In this document: positions 11,561 through 19,534 of the stretch, in pieces | How positions within the stretch are numbered: position 1 is the stretch's first letter | Layout of the letters: the number at the start of each line of letters is the position of its first letter | Assembly (NCBI RefSeq): GCF_002127585.1 | Contig: NZ_NEGZ01000002.1 | Coordinates: forward strand, 62,001 to 126,000 | Direction of reading: 5' to 3' | DNA length: 64,000 nucleotides | Source: Janthinobacterium sp. GW458P | Lineage (GTDB): Bacteria; Pseudomonadota; Gammaproteobacteria; Burkholderiales; Burkholderiaceae_D | Translations under genes and position numbers: made by a program | The notes under the pieces: generated by a model | What the model was told of the DNA's origin: nothing | Databases searched by the model: none | The model's input: only the letters and a program-made list of their open reading frames with translations

Positions 11561-12451
11561 ATGAAACCCATGAAACTTTCCCGTTCCGAATTCATCAACA
11601 TCCGCGGCGCCCGCACGCATGTGCGCCACTGGGGCCGCGAAGGCGCGCCCATACTGTTCATGGTGCACGGCTGGATGGACGTGGCCGCCTCGTTCCAGTT
11701 CGTCGTCGACGAGTTGCAGGGCGACTGGCACGTGATCGCGCCCGACTGGCGCGGCTTTGGCCTGAGCGACTACACGCAGTCCGACACCTACTGGTTCCCC
11801 GACTACCTGGCCGACCTGGACGCCATGCTGCTGTACTATTCGCCCGACGCTCCCGTCAAGCTGCTCGGCCACAGCATGGGCGCCAACGTGGCCGGCCTGT
11901 ACGCGGGCGTGCGGCCGGAACGCATCAGCCGCTTCATCAACCTGGAAGGCTTCGGCATGATGGCAACGCGGCCGGAGCAGGCGCCGGGCCGCTACGCCAA
12001 GTGGCTAGCCGAATTGCGCGAGCCGCCCGCCATGCGCAGCTATCCCAGTCGGCAGGCCGTGGCCGAGCGCCTGCAAAAGACCAATCCGCGCCTGCCGGAC
12101 GACCGCGCGGCCTTCCTGGCCGAGCACTGGTCGGCGCAGAACGAGGCGGGCGAGTGGGACATCCTCGGCGACCCGCAGCACAAGCGGGTCAACCCCATCC
12201 TGTATCAGGTGGAAGAGGTGATGGCTTGCTGGCGCCGCATCACGGCGCCCGTGCTGTGGGTGGAGGCCGCCGACACGAATATGTGGCAATGGATGGGGCC
12301 GAAAGCGGAGGCGCGTATCGAAATCGACAGGCGTTTGCGTTGTATCAAGGATGTGCGCTGCGAGATGATGGCGGATGCGGGCCATATGCTGCACCATGAC
12401 CAGCCGGCGGAACTGGCGCGCCTGGTGGAAATCTTCCTCGCCCGAGCATGA
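11561..12451 (+). CDS. Alpha/beta-fold hydrolase
   Basis: A 296-residue cytosolic hydrolase. HGWMD near residue 38 forms the oxyanion region, GHSMGA holds the nucleophilic serine, and DAGHMLHHDQP supplies the catalytic histidine near the C-terminus. The cap region (about residues 140-220) is rich in charged residues. Start chosen at MKPMKLSRSEF; the frame extends upstream to 11363 through the promoter region, where TATAAT is seen at 11470-11475. The substrate cannot be read from sequence; esterases, epoxide hydrolases and haloalkane dehalogenases share this fold. Downstream is the independent rnm gene. Confidence 0.88.
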   Translation: MKPMKLSRSEFINIRGARTHVRHWGREGAPILFMVHGWMDVAASFQFVVDELQGDWHVIAPDWRGFGLSDYTQSDTYWFPDYLADLDAMLLYYSPDAPVKLLGHSMGANVAGLYAGVRPERISRFINLEGFGMMATRPEQAPGRYAKWLAELREPPAMRSYPSRQAVAERLQKTNPRLPDDRAAFLAEHWSAQNEAGEWDILGDPQHKRVNPILYQVEEVMACWRRITAPVLWVEAADTNMWQWMGPKAEARIEIDRRLRCIKDVRCEMMADAGHMLHHDQPAELARLVEIFLARA

Positions 12452-12532
12452 CGGGAACGCTATGCGCTTTTGACAAGCAGCGTACAATAAAAACTTCTTT
12501 CATGTAGAGCCCGTGCAGGGTATTGTTTTCGT

Positions 12533-13366
12533 ATGCTTAAAGTCGACCTGCATTGTCATTCGAATATCTCCGACGGCGTGCTGTCACCGGCCGCCGTGGC
12601 TGCGCACGCCCGCAAGGCGGGCGTCGACGTGTGGGCGCTGACGGACCACGATGAAGTATCGGGCGTCGCCGCCGCGCGCGCGGCCGCGCTGGACCTGGGC
12701 ATGCGCTTCGTGGCCGGCGTGGAAATTTCCATTACCTGGGCCGGCGAAACCGTGCACATCGTCGGCTTGCAAGTCGATGAAAACAATCCCGGCCTGGTGC
12801 AGGGCTTGCACCAGACTCGTTCGGGACGCGACGCGCGCGGCCGCGAGATTGCCCGCCAGCTGGACCTGGCCGGCATCCCCGACGCCTATGAAGGGGCCTT
12901 GAAATTCGTCGGCAACCCGGACCTGATGTCGCGCACGCATTTCGCCCGCTACATCGTGGAAACGGGCAAGTGCGCGAACATCCCCGACGTGTTCAAGAAA
13001 TACTTGTCCGAAGGCAAGCCTGGCTATGTCGAGCACCGCTGGGCCACCCTGGCCGAAGCGGTCGGCTGGATACGCGGCGCGGGCGGCGTGGCCGTCATTG
13101 CCCATCCGGGCCGCTACCGCTTCAGCGACATGGCGCAAGGCGTGCTGTTCGATGAGTTCAAGCAATTGGGCGGCGTGGCCATCGAAGTCGTCACAGGCAG
13201 CCACAGTCCGGACCAGTATCCGGAATATGCGCAACTGGCCAACGCCTACGGCTTCCTCGCTTCGCGCGGCACGGATTTCCACGCGCCGGGCGAGTCGCGC
13301 GTGGATTTTGCCATGCTGCCGCCGCTGCCGTCGAATGTCACGCCCATCTGGCACGACTGGTTCTAG
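12533..13366 (+). CDS. rnm: 3',5'-nucleoside bisphosphate phosphatase / RNase AM, PHP family
   Basis: A 277-residue PHP-domain enzyme. The metal-binding motifs appear in order: VDLHCHSNISDG at the N-terminus, TDHDEVSG, AGVEIS, VIAHPGRY and GTDFHAPG. The family (E. coli YciV, and a Chromobacterium homologue characterised as a 3',5'-bisphosphate phosphatase) removes 5' nucleotides from short RNAs and trims the 5' ends of 5S and 23S rRNA. Its usual neighbour yciO is found two genes downstream, with htpX inserted between. A family B repeat starts seven bases after the stop codon. Confidence 0.9.
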   Translation: MLKVDLHCHSNISDGVLSPAAVAAHARKAGVDVWALTDHDEVSGVAAARAAALDLGMRFVAGVEISITWAGETVHIVGLQVDENNPGLVQGLHQTRSGRDARGREIARQLDLAGIPDAYEGALKFVGNPDLMSRTHFARYIVETGKCANIPDVFKKYLSEGKPGYVEHRWATLAEAVGWIRGAGGVAVIAHPGRYRFSDMAQGVLFDEFKQLGGVAIEVVTGSHSPDQYPEYAQLANAYGFLASRGTDFHAPGESRVDFAMLPPLPSNVTPIWHDWF

Positions 13367-13372
13367 CTGAGA

Positions 13373-13483
13373 GCCAGGCAAATCTGCTGCGCGGCGCGCT
13401 TTGCGGCCGGCGATGCTCACCGTACCCAGTACGGTTGCGCTTCTCGGCCACAAATCACTGCCGCTCGCGACGATTTTCCTGGC
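13373..13483 (+). repeat. Family B structured repeat, copy 1
   Basis: A 111-bp element just after the rnm stop. The ends GCCAGGCAAATC (13373-13384) and GATTTTCCTGGC (13472-13483) are inverted repeats. An inner hairpin ACCGTAC-CCA-GTACGGT is flanked by the conserved segments GCGGCCGGCGATGCTCAC and TTGCGCTTCTCGGCCAC. The same architecture with different arm sequences recurs at 21295-21426 and 37613-37743, with a shortened form at 31827-31886. It always reads in the direction of the gene whose 3' end it follows. Confidence 0.8.
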
Positions 13484-13513
13484 TGCCGATGCGCTGGCGT
13501 ATTGCCATAGCTG

Positions 13514-13541
13514 CTTGAAAATGCGCCTTTCCGTACTTATC
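13514..13541 (+). promoter_or_regulatory. Possible heat-shock (sigma-32-like) promoter of htpX
   Basis: CTTGAAA (13514-13520) matches the sigma-32 -35 consensus exactly. The -10 side, CCGTACTTAT, resembles the C-rich heat-shock -10 only loosely. The position, about 45-70 bases before the htpX start, and the known heat induction of htpX make this plausible but unproven. Confidence 0.4.
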
Positions 13542-13585
13542 TTTTCGTTATTCTTGTCATACATAGTCATCTGGAGCCATCGCCC

Positions 13586-14470
13586 ATGAAACGCATCGTC
13601 CTCTTTATCGTTACCAACCTGGCCGTGATGCTGGTGCTGTCCATCGTCCTCAGCTTGTTGGGCGTGGGCAATCCGGCGCGGGGCAGCACCCTGAACCTGG
13701 GCAGCCTGATGGTGTTTTCGCTGGTGGTAGGCTTCACCGGGTCCATCTTTTCCCTGTTGATCAGCAAGCCCATGGCCAAGTGGAGCACGGGCGCGCACGT
13801 GATCGACAATCCGACCTCGTCGACGGAATTGTGGCTGGTCAATACCGTGCGCGCGCTGTCCGAGCGGGCCGGCATCGCCATGCCGGAAGTGGCCGTCTAT
13901 GAAGGCGACGCGAATGCGTTTGCCACGGGTGCTTTCAAGAATTCGGCGCTGGTGGCCGTCTCGACCGGCTTGCTGCAAAGCATGAACCGCGATGAAGTTG
14001 AAGCCGTGCTGGGCCATGAAATCGCCCACGTCGCCAATGGCGACATGGTCACCTTGACCCTGATCCAGGGCGTGGTGAACACTTTCGTCGTCTTCATGGC
14101 CCGCGTGGTGGGCTTCTTTGTCGATAATGTGTTGCTGAAAAATAACAACCGCGAAGGCGGCGGGCGCGGCATCGGTTACTTCGTGACCGTGATGGTGTGC
14201 GAAGTGATCTTCGGCTTGCTCGCTTCCATCATCGTCGCCTGGTTCTCGCGCCAGCGCGAATTCCGCGCCGACGCCGGCTCGGCCAAGCTGCTGGGCAGCC
14301 CCACGCCGATGATGCATGCGCTGGCCCGCCTGGGCGGCGTGCCGCCGGGCGAGTTGCCGCAATCGATGCAGGCGCTGGGCATCAGCGGCGGCGATGGCGG
14401 CTGGGGCGCGCTGTTCGCCACGCATCCGCCGATCGAGCAGCGCATTGCCGCGCTGCGCGGCGTACAATAA
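13586..14470 (+). CDS. htpX: Membrane zinc protease HtpX
   Basis: A 294-residue inner-membrane M48 metalloprotease involved in membrane protein quality control with FtsH. Two N-terminal membrane segments ([20 protein letters not shown] and [20 protein letters not shown]) precede the active site H144-E-I-A-H148 in [16 protein letters not shown]. Two further hydrophobic segments follow ([40 protein letters not shown]), then the third zinc-ligand region [15 protein letters not shown]. Full length for the family. It is inserted between rnm and yciO, which are adjacent in many genomes. Confidence 0.97.
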   Translation: MKRIVLFIVTNLAVMLVLSIVLSLLGVGNPARGSTLNLGSLMVFSLVVGFTGSIFSLLISKPMAKWSTGAHVIDNPTSSTELWLVNTVRALSERAGIAMPEVAVYEGDANAFATGAFKNSALVAVSTGLLQSMNRDEVEAVLGHEIAHVANGDMVTLTLIQGVVNTFVVFMARVVGFFVDNVLLKNNNREGGGRGIGYFVTVMVCEVIFGLLASIIVAWFSRQREFRADAGSAKLLGSPTPMMHALARLGGVPPGELPQSMQALGISGGDGGWGALFATHPPIEQRIAALRGVQ

Positions 14471-14508
14471 TGCTAACTTAACAAGCTGGTTCGCCAGAAC
14501 GCTGACAC

Positions 14509-15132
14509 ATGAGTCAATTTTTCCAGATTCACCCCGACAATCCGCAATTGCGCCTGATCAAGCAGGCGGCGCAGATCATCCAGTCCGGCGGCGTCGTGGC
14601 CTTGCCCACGGATTCCTGCTACGCGCTGGTATGCCAGCTCGATGACAAGGGCGCCGTCGAGCGCCTGCGCCGCATCCGCGGCGTCGATGAAAAGCACCAT
14701 CTGACCTTGCTGTGCCGCGACTTGAGCGAGCTGGGCGTGTACGCGCGCGTCGACAACCGCCAGTTCCGCCTGCTCAAGGCGGCCACGCCGGGCGCCTACA
14801 CCTTCATCCTGGAGGCGACGCGGGAAGTGCCGCGCCGCCTCAGCCATCCTTCGCGCAAGACCATCGGCCTGCGCGTGCCGCAGCACCGCATCGTGCAATG
14901 CCTGCTGGAAGAGCTGGGCCAGCCCCTGCTGGGCGCCACGTTGACCCTGCCCGGCGATGAAGACAGCCTGACGGACGCCGACACCATCCGCGCACGGCTG
15001 GAAAAGCTGGTCGACCTGATCATCGACGGCGGCGTCTGCGCACACGGCCCCAGCACCGTGATCGACCTGACGGGGCCGGAGGCGGAAGTGGTGCGCGTGG
15101 GACGCGGCGACCCGGCCGTGCTGGGTTTGTAG
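14509..15132 (+). CDS. yciO: YciO/YrdC/Sua5-family protein (L-threonylcarbamoyladenylate synthase-like)
   Basis: A 207-residue single-domain protein of the Sua5/YrdC fold that binds nucleotide and RNA. Recognisable segments are GGVVALPTDSCYALVCQLDD, RRIRGVDEKHHLTLLCRDLS, ATPGAYTFILEATREVPRRL and the C-terminal GPSTVIDLTG. TsaC/Sua5 members make threonylcarbamoyl-AMP for the t6A modification of tRNA; the YciO branch has weak or different activity. The branch assignment rests on length, the FFQIHPDNPQ N-terminus and proximity to rnm, as in enterobacterial yciV-yciO. It starts 38 bases after htpX and is probably co-transcribed with it. Confidence 0.88.
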   Translation: MSQFFQIHPDNPQLRLIKQAAQIIQSGGVVALPTDSCYALVCQLDDKGAVERLRRIRGVDEKHHLTLLCRDLSELGVYARVDNRQFRLLKAATPGAYTFILEATREVPRRLSHPSRKTIGLRVPQHRIVQCLLEELGQPLLGATLTLPGDEDSLTDADTIRARLEKLVDLIIDGGVCAHGPSTVIDLTGPEAEVVRVGRGDPAVLGL

Positions 15133-15226
15133 CGAGGCATCGCGCACCCGTTCCGGCGCCGCTCTTCACCTATTCTTAATGACAACATAAGCAAGGACGG
15201 TGGACGCCTCTGTTAAAATCGGCGTC

Positions 15227-15907
15227 ATGAATGATATCAATGTGACGGTACAGACGGTCGCGGTGTATCTGGTGCCGGTGCTGTTTGCCATCTCCCTGCA
15301 TGAAGCGGCGCACGGCTACACGGCCAGGTATTTTGGCGATCCGACGGCCTCGAACGAGGGCCGGCTGAGCCTCAATCCCATCCGGCACATCGATCTTTTC
15401 GGCACGATCCTGCTGCCCTTGACCCTGTATTGGGCGATCGGCGTGCCGTTCGGCTATGCCAAGCCGGTGCCTGTCGATTTCAGCCGCCTGCGCAATCCGA
15501 AGCGGCAGATGGCCTGGGTGGCGCTGGCAGGGCCGATGGCCAACCTGGCCATGGCGTTTGGCTGGATGATTGCGCATGTCCTGCTGGGCACGGTATCGCC
15601 CGGTTTTGCCATGCGCGGTTACCTTGACGAGGTGAGCCTGGCTGGCGTGGCGGTCAACGTGGTCATGTTCTGTTTTAACCTGATACCCGTGCCGCCCCTC
15701 GATGGCGGGCGCATCGTCGCCGGCATGCTGCCCGACAGCCTGTCGAGGAAGTACGCCAGCATTGACCGCTATACGCCGTTCGTCTTCGCTCTGCTGATTT
15801 TTCTGAGCTATAAAGGCTACCTGGGCCTGGCGTTGAGCGGCGTGCTCCAGAAGGCGGTGGAGCTCCTGTACGCGATGACCTTGCCGCTGCGTATGCTGCT
15901 GGGCTGA
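15227..15907 (+). CDS. Site-2 protease family membrane metalloprotease
   Basis: A 226-residue integral membrane protease. H25-E-A-A-H29 in SLHEAAHGYTARYFGD is the zinc-binding motif, and FNLIPVPPLDGGRIV supplies the third ligand in the conserved LDG segment. Hydrophobic helices surround both. The compact form without PDZ domains is the type found next to Sua5 and trpS genes in betaproteobacteria. I place the start at the ATG (MNDINVTVQ) rather than the in-frame GTG at 15200, because a TTAAAAT stretch that could be a -10 lies between them. Substrate unknown. Confidence 0.9.
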   Translation: MNDINVTVQTVAVYLVPVLFAISLHEAAHGYTARYFGDPTASNEGRLSLNPIRHIDLFGTILLPLTLYWAIGVPFGYAKPVPVDFSRLRNPKRQMAWVALAGPMANLAMAFGWMIAHVLLGTVSPGFAMRGYLDEVSLAGVAVNVVMFCFNLIPVPPLDGGRIVAGMLPDSLSRKYASIDRYTPFVFALLIFLSYKGYLGLALSGVLQKAVELLYAMTLPLRMLLG

Positions 15908-15931
15908 TGTGTGCTAAAGAGCAATTAACTG

Positions 15932-16516
15932 ATGGAAGTACCGATGCAAGCAACTGAACAAGTAGTAGACACTGAAACGATTTCTGGCTGGGTGCGCCGC
16001 TGGGCGCCCCTGATTCCCGGTGGCGAAGTGCTGGACCTGGCGTGCGGCGCCGGCCGTCATGCGCGCCACCTGGTGAGCCTGGGCCACCCCGTGATCGCGC
16101 TCGACCATGATCCGGAAATGCTGGAAAAGGCGGCCGGCACGGGCATCACCACCTCGCTGGTGGACCTGGAAGGCCCCGACGCCGCCTGGCCGTTCGCTCC
16201 CTGCCGCTTTGCCGGCATCGTCGTCACCAATTATCTGCACCGGCCGCTGCTCGAGGCGATGATCGCCAGCCTGGCGCCCGATGGCGTGCTCGTGTATGAA
16301 ACGTTTGCCGAGGGCAATGAGCAGTTCGGCAAGCCGTCGAATCCCGCATTCCTGCTGAAGGAAGGCGAGATGCTGGCCTGGGCGGTAGAGCATGGCTTGC
16401 GTGTGGTAGCGTACGAGGACGGGCGCGTGGAACAGCCAAAAGCTGCTCTGGTGCAACGAATTTGTGCCGTCCGGCCAGATTTTCCACGGTTGGCAGCCCT
16501 GCTGCCGACCTTTTGA
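15932..16516 (+). CDS. Class I SAM-dependent methyltransferase
   Basis: A 194-residue Rossmann-fold methyltransferase. Motif I is [15 protein letters not shown] near residue 34. The acidic residue that binds the SAM ribose lies in [14 protein letters not shown], and motif IV is in [17 protein letters not shown]. No extra domain suggests a substrate. The start at 15932 gives [10 protein letters not shown]; a second ATG four codons later is also possible. It follows the site-2 protease by 24 bases and precedes dapA with its own upstream -10-like sequence, so its operon membership is uncertain. Confidence 0.85.
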   Translation: MEVPMQATEQVVDTETISGWVRRWAPLIPGGEVLDLACGAGRHARHLVSLGHPVIALDHDPEMLEKAAGTGITTSLVDLEGPDAAWPFAPCRFAGIVVTNYLHRPLLEAMIASLAPDGVLVYETFAEGNEQFGKPSNPAFLLKEGEMLAWAVEHGLRVVAYEDGRVEQPKAALVQRICAVRPDFPRLAALLPTF

Positions 16517-16601
16517 GCGGCAGTTTATACTTCAGAATGCACCACAGGCGCGGGCTATCCGCTACAATCGTTGTTTTATTTATCGGCGCTATAAACTTAC
16601 T

Positions 16602-17480
16602 ATGATCAAGGGCAGCATTGTAGCAATCGTCACCCCGATGCACGCGGACGGCAGTCTGGACTTTCCAGGTCTGCGCAAGCTGATCGACTGGCATATCGCC
16701 GAGGGTACGGACGGCATCGTCATCGTGGGCACCACGGGCGAATCGGCAACTGTGAGCGTGGAAGAGCACTGCGAACTGATACAGCTGACCGTCGAGCACG
16801 CCAAGGGACGCATTCCTATCATCGCCGGCGCCGGTGGCAACTCCACGGCCGAGGCCATCAAGCTGACGCGCTATGCGAAAGAAGCGGGCGCGGACGCTGT
16901 CCTGCAAGTGGTGCCGTACTACAACCGTCCTACCCAGGAAGGCATGTACCAGCACTTCAAGGCCATCGCCGAAGCCGTCGACATCCCCGTCATCCTGTAC
17001 AACGTCCCTGGCCGCACCGTTGCCGACATGAGCAACGAGACCATCGTGCGCCTGTCGGCCATCCCGAATATTGTCGGCGTGAAAGATGCAACGGGCAATA
17101 TCGGCCGCGGCGTCGACCTGCTGCGCCTGGTGCCAGCCGGCTTCGCCGTGTACTCGGGCGACGATCCGACGGCCATGGCGCTGATGTTCTGCGGCGGCCA
17201 CGGCAATATCTCCGTGACGGCCAACGTCGCGCCGCGCGCCATGCACGAGCTGTGCGTGGCCGCGATGGCGGGCGAACGCGCCACGGCCATTGCCATCAAT
17301 AACAAAGTTTTCCCATTGCACCAGAAATTGTTTGTCGAGCCCAACCCGGTGCCCGTCAAATGGGCGCTGGCCGAAATGGGCATGATGCCTGCCGGCATAC
17401 GCTTGCCGCTGGTGCCGCTGGCTGAAAATTGCCACGACACCGTGCGTGACGCCTTGCGCGACGCGGGCGTCCTGTCTTAA
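16602..17480 (+). CDS. dapA: 4-hydroxy-tetrahydrodipicolinate synthase
   Basis: Condenses pyruvate with aspartate semialdehyde, the first dedicated step to diaminopimelate and lysine. A 292-residue TIM barrel of standard length. It starts [13 protein letters not shown] and contains the GTTGESATV pyruvate-binding loop, the Tyr in [10 protein letters not shown] and the Schiff-base Lys in [10 protein letters not shown]. The longer frame from 16464 overlaps the methyltransferase and is rejected. TACAAT at about 16563 is a plausible -10. The downstream neighbour bamC is the classical partner (dapA-nlpB in E. coli). Confidence 0.97.
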   Translation: MIKGSIVAIVTPMHADGSLDFPGLRKLIDWHIAEGTDGIVIVGTTGESATVSVEEHCELIQLTVEHAKGRIPIIAGAGGNSTAEAIKLTRYAKEAGADAVLQVVPYYNRPTQEGMYQHFKAIAEAVDIPVILYNVPGRTVADMSNETIVRLSAIPNIVGVKDATGNIGRGVDLLRLVPAGFAVYSGDDPTAMALMFCGGHGNISVTANVAPRAMHELCVAAMAGERATAIAINNKVFPLHQKLFVEPNPVPVKWALAEMGMMPAGIRLPLVPLAENCHDTVRDALRDAGVLS

Positions 17481-17561
17481 GCCCGGACTTTAAGCCCGGA
17501 CTCGTACAGTCCGGACCTTCCCTGATTTCAGCTGCTACTTAGCTTCTTATCCAGTTACGAC

Positions 17562-18755
17562 ATGACTAATTGCAAGAAAACCAAACCGGCGCCTGCCACC
17601 ATCGCCGTCCGCGGCATCGTCATCGGCGCCGTCGCAGCCAGCCTCGCGGGCTGCGGCATGATCAGTTCGGTGGTTGGTGGCGACAAGGTCGACTACAAGT
17701 CGGTCAAGAAAGCCAGCACCCTGGACGTGCCGCCTGACCTGACGCAATTGCAGCAGGACAACCGCTACTCGCTGCCAGACTCGAAAAACGGCGTGGCCAC
17801 GGCTTCCGGCTACAACGCGCAGCGCAACGCCACGGCAGGTACGCCTGTCGTCGTGGGCGCCGACGGCGTGGTGGGTGTCGTGCCGGTCACGGCGGGCGGC
17901 GTCAAGGTTGAGCGCGCGGGCAACCAGCGCTGGCTGGTGGTCAAGCAGTCGCCTGAAGTGCTGTGGCCGCAACTCAAGCAGTTCTGGGAAGATTCCGGCT
18001 TCAGCATCGCCATCGACCAGCCGACGGCCGGCATCATGGAAACCGAGTGGAACGAGAACCGCGCCAAGCTGCCGCAGGATTTTATCCGCAACACCATCGG
18101 CAAGGCTTTCGATTCGCTGTATTCGACGGGCGAGAAAGACAAGTTCCGCACCCGCATGGAGCGCCTGGCCGACGGCTCGACCGAGATCTACATCAGCCAC
18201 CGCGGCGTGGAAGAGGTCGTTACGGGCCGCGACAAGGAAACCACCACCTGGACGGCGCGTCCCAACGATCCGGGCCTGGAGGCGCAATTCCTGGCCAAGC
18301 TGATGACGCGCCTGGGCGCGGCCAGCGACGAAGCGCAAGCGAAGACGGCCGTCGACGCCGCCATCGTGCAGCCGCAGCACGCCAAGCTGGTGGGCGACGC
18401 CGCCACGCCGGCGCGCGCCATCGAAGTCGATGAAGCGTTCGACCGCGCCTGGCGCCGTGTCGGCCTGGCGCTGGACAGGGTTGGTTTCACCGTGGAAGAC
18501 CGCGACCGCACGCAGGGCACGTATTTCGTGCGTTACGTCGATCCGGACGCGGTCAAGAAAGATGGTTTCTTCTCGAAACTGTTCAGCTGGGGTTCGTCCT
18601 CCGACAAGGACAAGGAGGCGCAGCGTTACCGCGTGCTCGTCAAGGCCGGCAATGGTTCGACCAGCCTGGTCAGCATCCTCAGCAACGAAGGCCAGCCGGC
18701 CACCTCGCCAGTGGCCGAGAAGATCCTGGGTCTGCTGAACGACCAGTTGAAATAA
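17562..18755 (+). CDS. bamC: Outer-membrane assembly lipoprotein BamC
   Basis: A 397-residue lipoprotein component of the BAM complex that inserts outer-membrane barrels. After a basic start and hydrophobic stretch, the lipobox ASLAGC places the lipidated cysteine at residue 31. A segment of about 45 residues follows (VDYKSVKKASTLDVPPDLTQ), characteristic of BamC and known to contact BamD. Two helix-grip domains cover roughly residues 125-240 and 270-390. The adjacency to dapA is conserved in proteobacteria. A cluster of hairpins follows the stop codon. Confidence 0.93.
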   Translation: MTNCKKTKPAPATIAVRGIVIGAVAASLAGCGMISSVVGGDKVDYKSVKKASTLDVPPDLTQLQQDNRYSLPDSKNGVATASGYNAQRNATAGTPVVVGADGVVGVVPVTAGGVKVERAGNQRWLVVKQSPEVLWPQLKQFWEDSGFSIAIDQPTAGIMETEWNENRAKLPQDFIRNTIGKAFDSLYSTGEKDKFRTRMERLADGSTEIYISHRGVEEVVTGRDKETTTWTARPNDPGLEAQFLAKLMTRLGAASDEAQAKTAVDAAIVQPQHAKLVGDAATPARAIEVDEAFDRAWRRVGLALDRVGFTVEDRDRTQGTYFVRYVDPDAVKKDGFFSKLFSWGSSSDKDKEAQRYRVLVKAGNGSTSLVSILSNEGQPATSPVAEKILGLLNDQLK

Positions 18756-18800
18756 GCGCTACATTCGCGGCAGGCATCAGAACCTGCCGCACATTAAAAA

Positions 18801-18832
18801 GGCTGGCCCGGGAAACCGGGCCAGCCTTTTTT
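18801..18832 (+). terminator. Intrinsic terminator after bamC
   Basis: GGCTGGCCCGG (18801-18811) pairs with CCGGGCCAGCC (18816-18826) over a four-base loop, with an A-run before and TTTTTT after. A smaller perfect stem (18767-18774 with 18783-18790) lies nearer the stop. A further inverted repeat, GCGTCCGGCAT with ATGCCGGACGC (18840-18850 and 18869-18879), lies between this and the terminator of the opposing gene. Confidence 0.88.
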
Positions 18833-18879
18833 ATTGCCTGCGTCCGGCATATATATCCTGCGGATAAAATGCCGGACGC

Positions 18880-18910
18880 AAAAAAGCCGGCCCGAAGGCC
18901 GGCTTTCTTT
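18880..18910 (-). terminator. Terminator of the Ala-rich lipoprotein gene
   Basis: AGCCGGCC (18885-18892) and GGCCGGCT (18897-18904) form a perfect 8-bp stem. On the minus strand it is followed by TTTTTT, 23 bases after the lipoprotein stop. The AAAGAAA on the other side makes it partly bidirectional. Confidence 0.8.
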
Positions 18911-18926
18911 AGTGCAGGGTGCTAAA

Positions 18927-19181
18927 TTACTTAGCAGCCGATGCAGCAGCCGAAGCAGCCGAAGCAGCGTCGGTAGCGGCCGAAGCGGCAGCCGAAGCAG
19001 CAGCAGCAGCGTCGGTAGCGGCCGAAGCAGCAGCGTCAGCAGCAGCAGCTGGAGCAGCTTCAACTGCTGGTGCTGGTGCTGGGGTTTCAACTACTGGTGC
19101 TGGTGCAGGAGCTTCTTCTTTTTTGCTGCAAGCAGCCAGAGCAACAACCATCAGGGAGGCGATCAGCAGGGATTTTTTCAT
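18927..19181 (-). CDS. Small alanine-rich lipoprotein, 84 residues
   Basis: Signal peptide MKKSLLIASLMVVALAAC with lipobox ALAAC (Cys18), then SKKEE and an Ala/Pro stretch (APAPAPVVETPAPAPAVEAA). The last 45 residues are almost pure Ala with Ser, Asp and Thr in a repeating AASAATDAA pattern. This would form a long helix, much like Lpp-type or periplasm-spanning lipoproteins. AAGGAAAAC gives a good ribosome site. The gene is isolated, with a long AT-rich upstream region and its own terminator, consistent with strong independent expression. The low-complexity DNA is prone to slippage, so length may vary between strains. Confidence 0.8.
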   Translation of the reverse strand: MKKSLLIASLMVVALAACSKKEEAPAPAPVVETPAPAPAVEAAPAAAADAAASAATDAAAAASAAASAATDAASAASAAASAAK

Positions 19182-19534
19182 TTGTTTTCCTTAATTATTT
19201 CAAAAAATAAATCAACATTGTTGCGATGAATAATTACCGGTAATTATCGCTCGTTAGGTCGTCTTCGAAGGCTTTTCGTACCAGGTGGTGCCTGCCAGAC
19301 AACGGAAACTTCCTAACCGAATATTATAGCGATTTTTGGTGCGTCGCAATAGGAGCAAGAGGCAAATTCGCAACTATTTTGTGATATCGCAATATTTGCC
19401 GGGGCAAATTGCAAGCAAGTGTAAATGTTTTGCGAAAGCGCGACAAAACGATATAAAAATAATATGCTTTGTTGCGCTAGCGCAGAACTCGCACTATTTG
19501 CCCTTGTAATACCACTTTGCTACGCTACCGTCAT
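19182..19534 (-). other. Long AT-rich leader/promoter region of the Ala-rich lipoprotein
   Basis: No gene is seen in these 353 bases. They hold a perfect 18-bp palindrome (19230-19247), a minus-strand TATAAT at 19328-19323, and the inverted pair GCAATATTTGCC / GGCAAATTGC near 19390-19413. If the TATAAT is used, the mRNA leader would be about 130 bases and would include the palindrome. The roxA gene reads towards this region and no clear terminator for it is visible. Confidence 0.5.
19230..19247. promoter_or_regulatory. Perfect 18-bp palindrome upstream of the lipoprotein gene
   Basis: ATAATTACCGGTAATTAT is its own reverse complement. It lies about 50 bases upstream of the lipoprotein start codon. 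Perfect symmetry at this length is typical of a dimeric repressor operator, or it could form a leader hairpin. No local regulator gene is adjacent. Confidence 0.5.

Noticed and set aside
12470-12488. TTGACA and TACAAT as a promoter for rnm
   Set aside because: Only seven bases separate the hexamers, far from the required 16-18, so they cannot work as a pair. TACAAT alone remains possible.
13373-13483. Family B as a MITE or insertion sequence remnant
   Set aside because: Ends are not a fixed terminal repeat but differ between copies while still pairing, no target duplication was recognised at this copy, and placement after stop codons is regular. A very old mobile origin cannot be excluded.
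12584-14467. 627-codon minus-strand frame over rnm and htpX
   Set aside because: Spans two well-identified plus-strand genes and the repeat between them; composition typical of a shadow frame.
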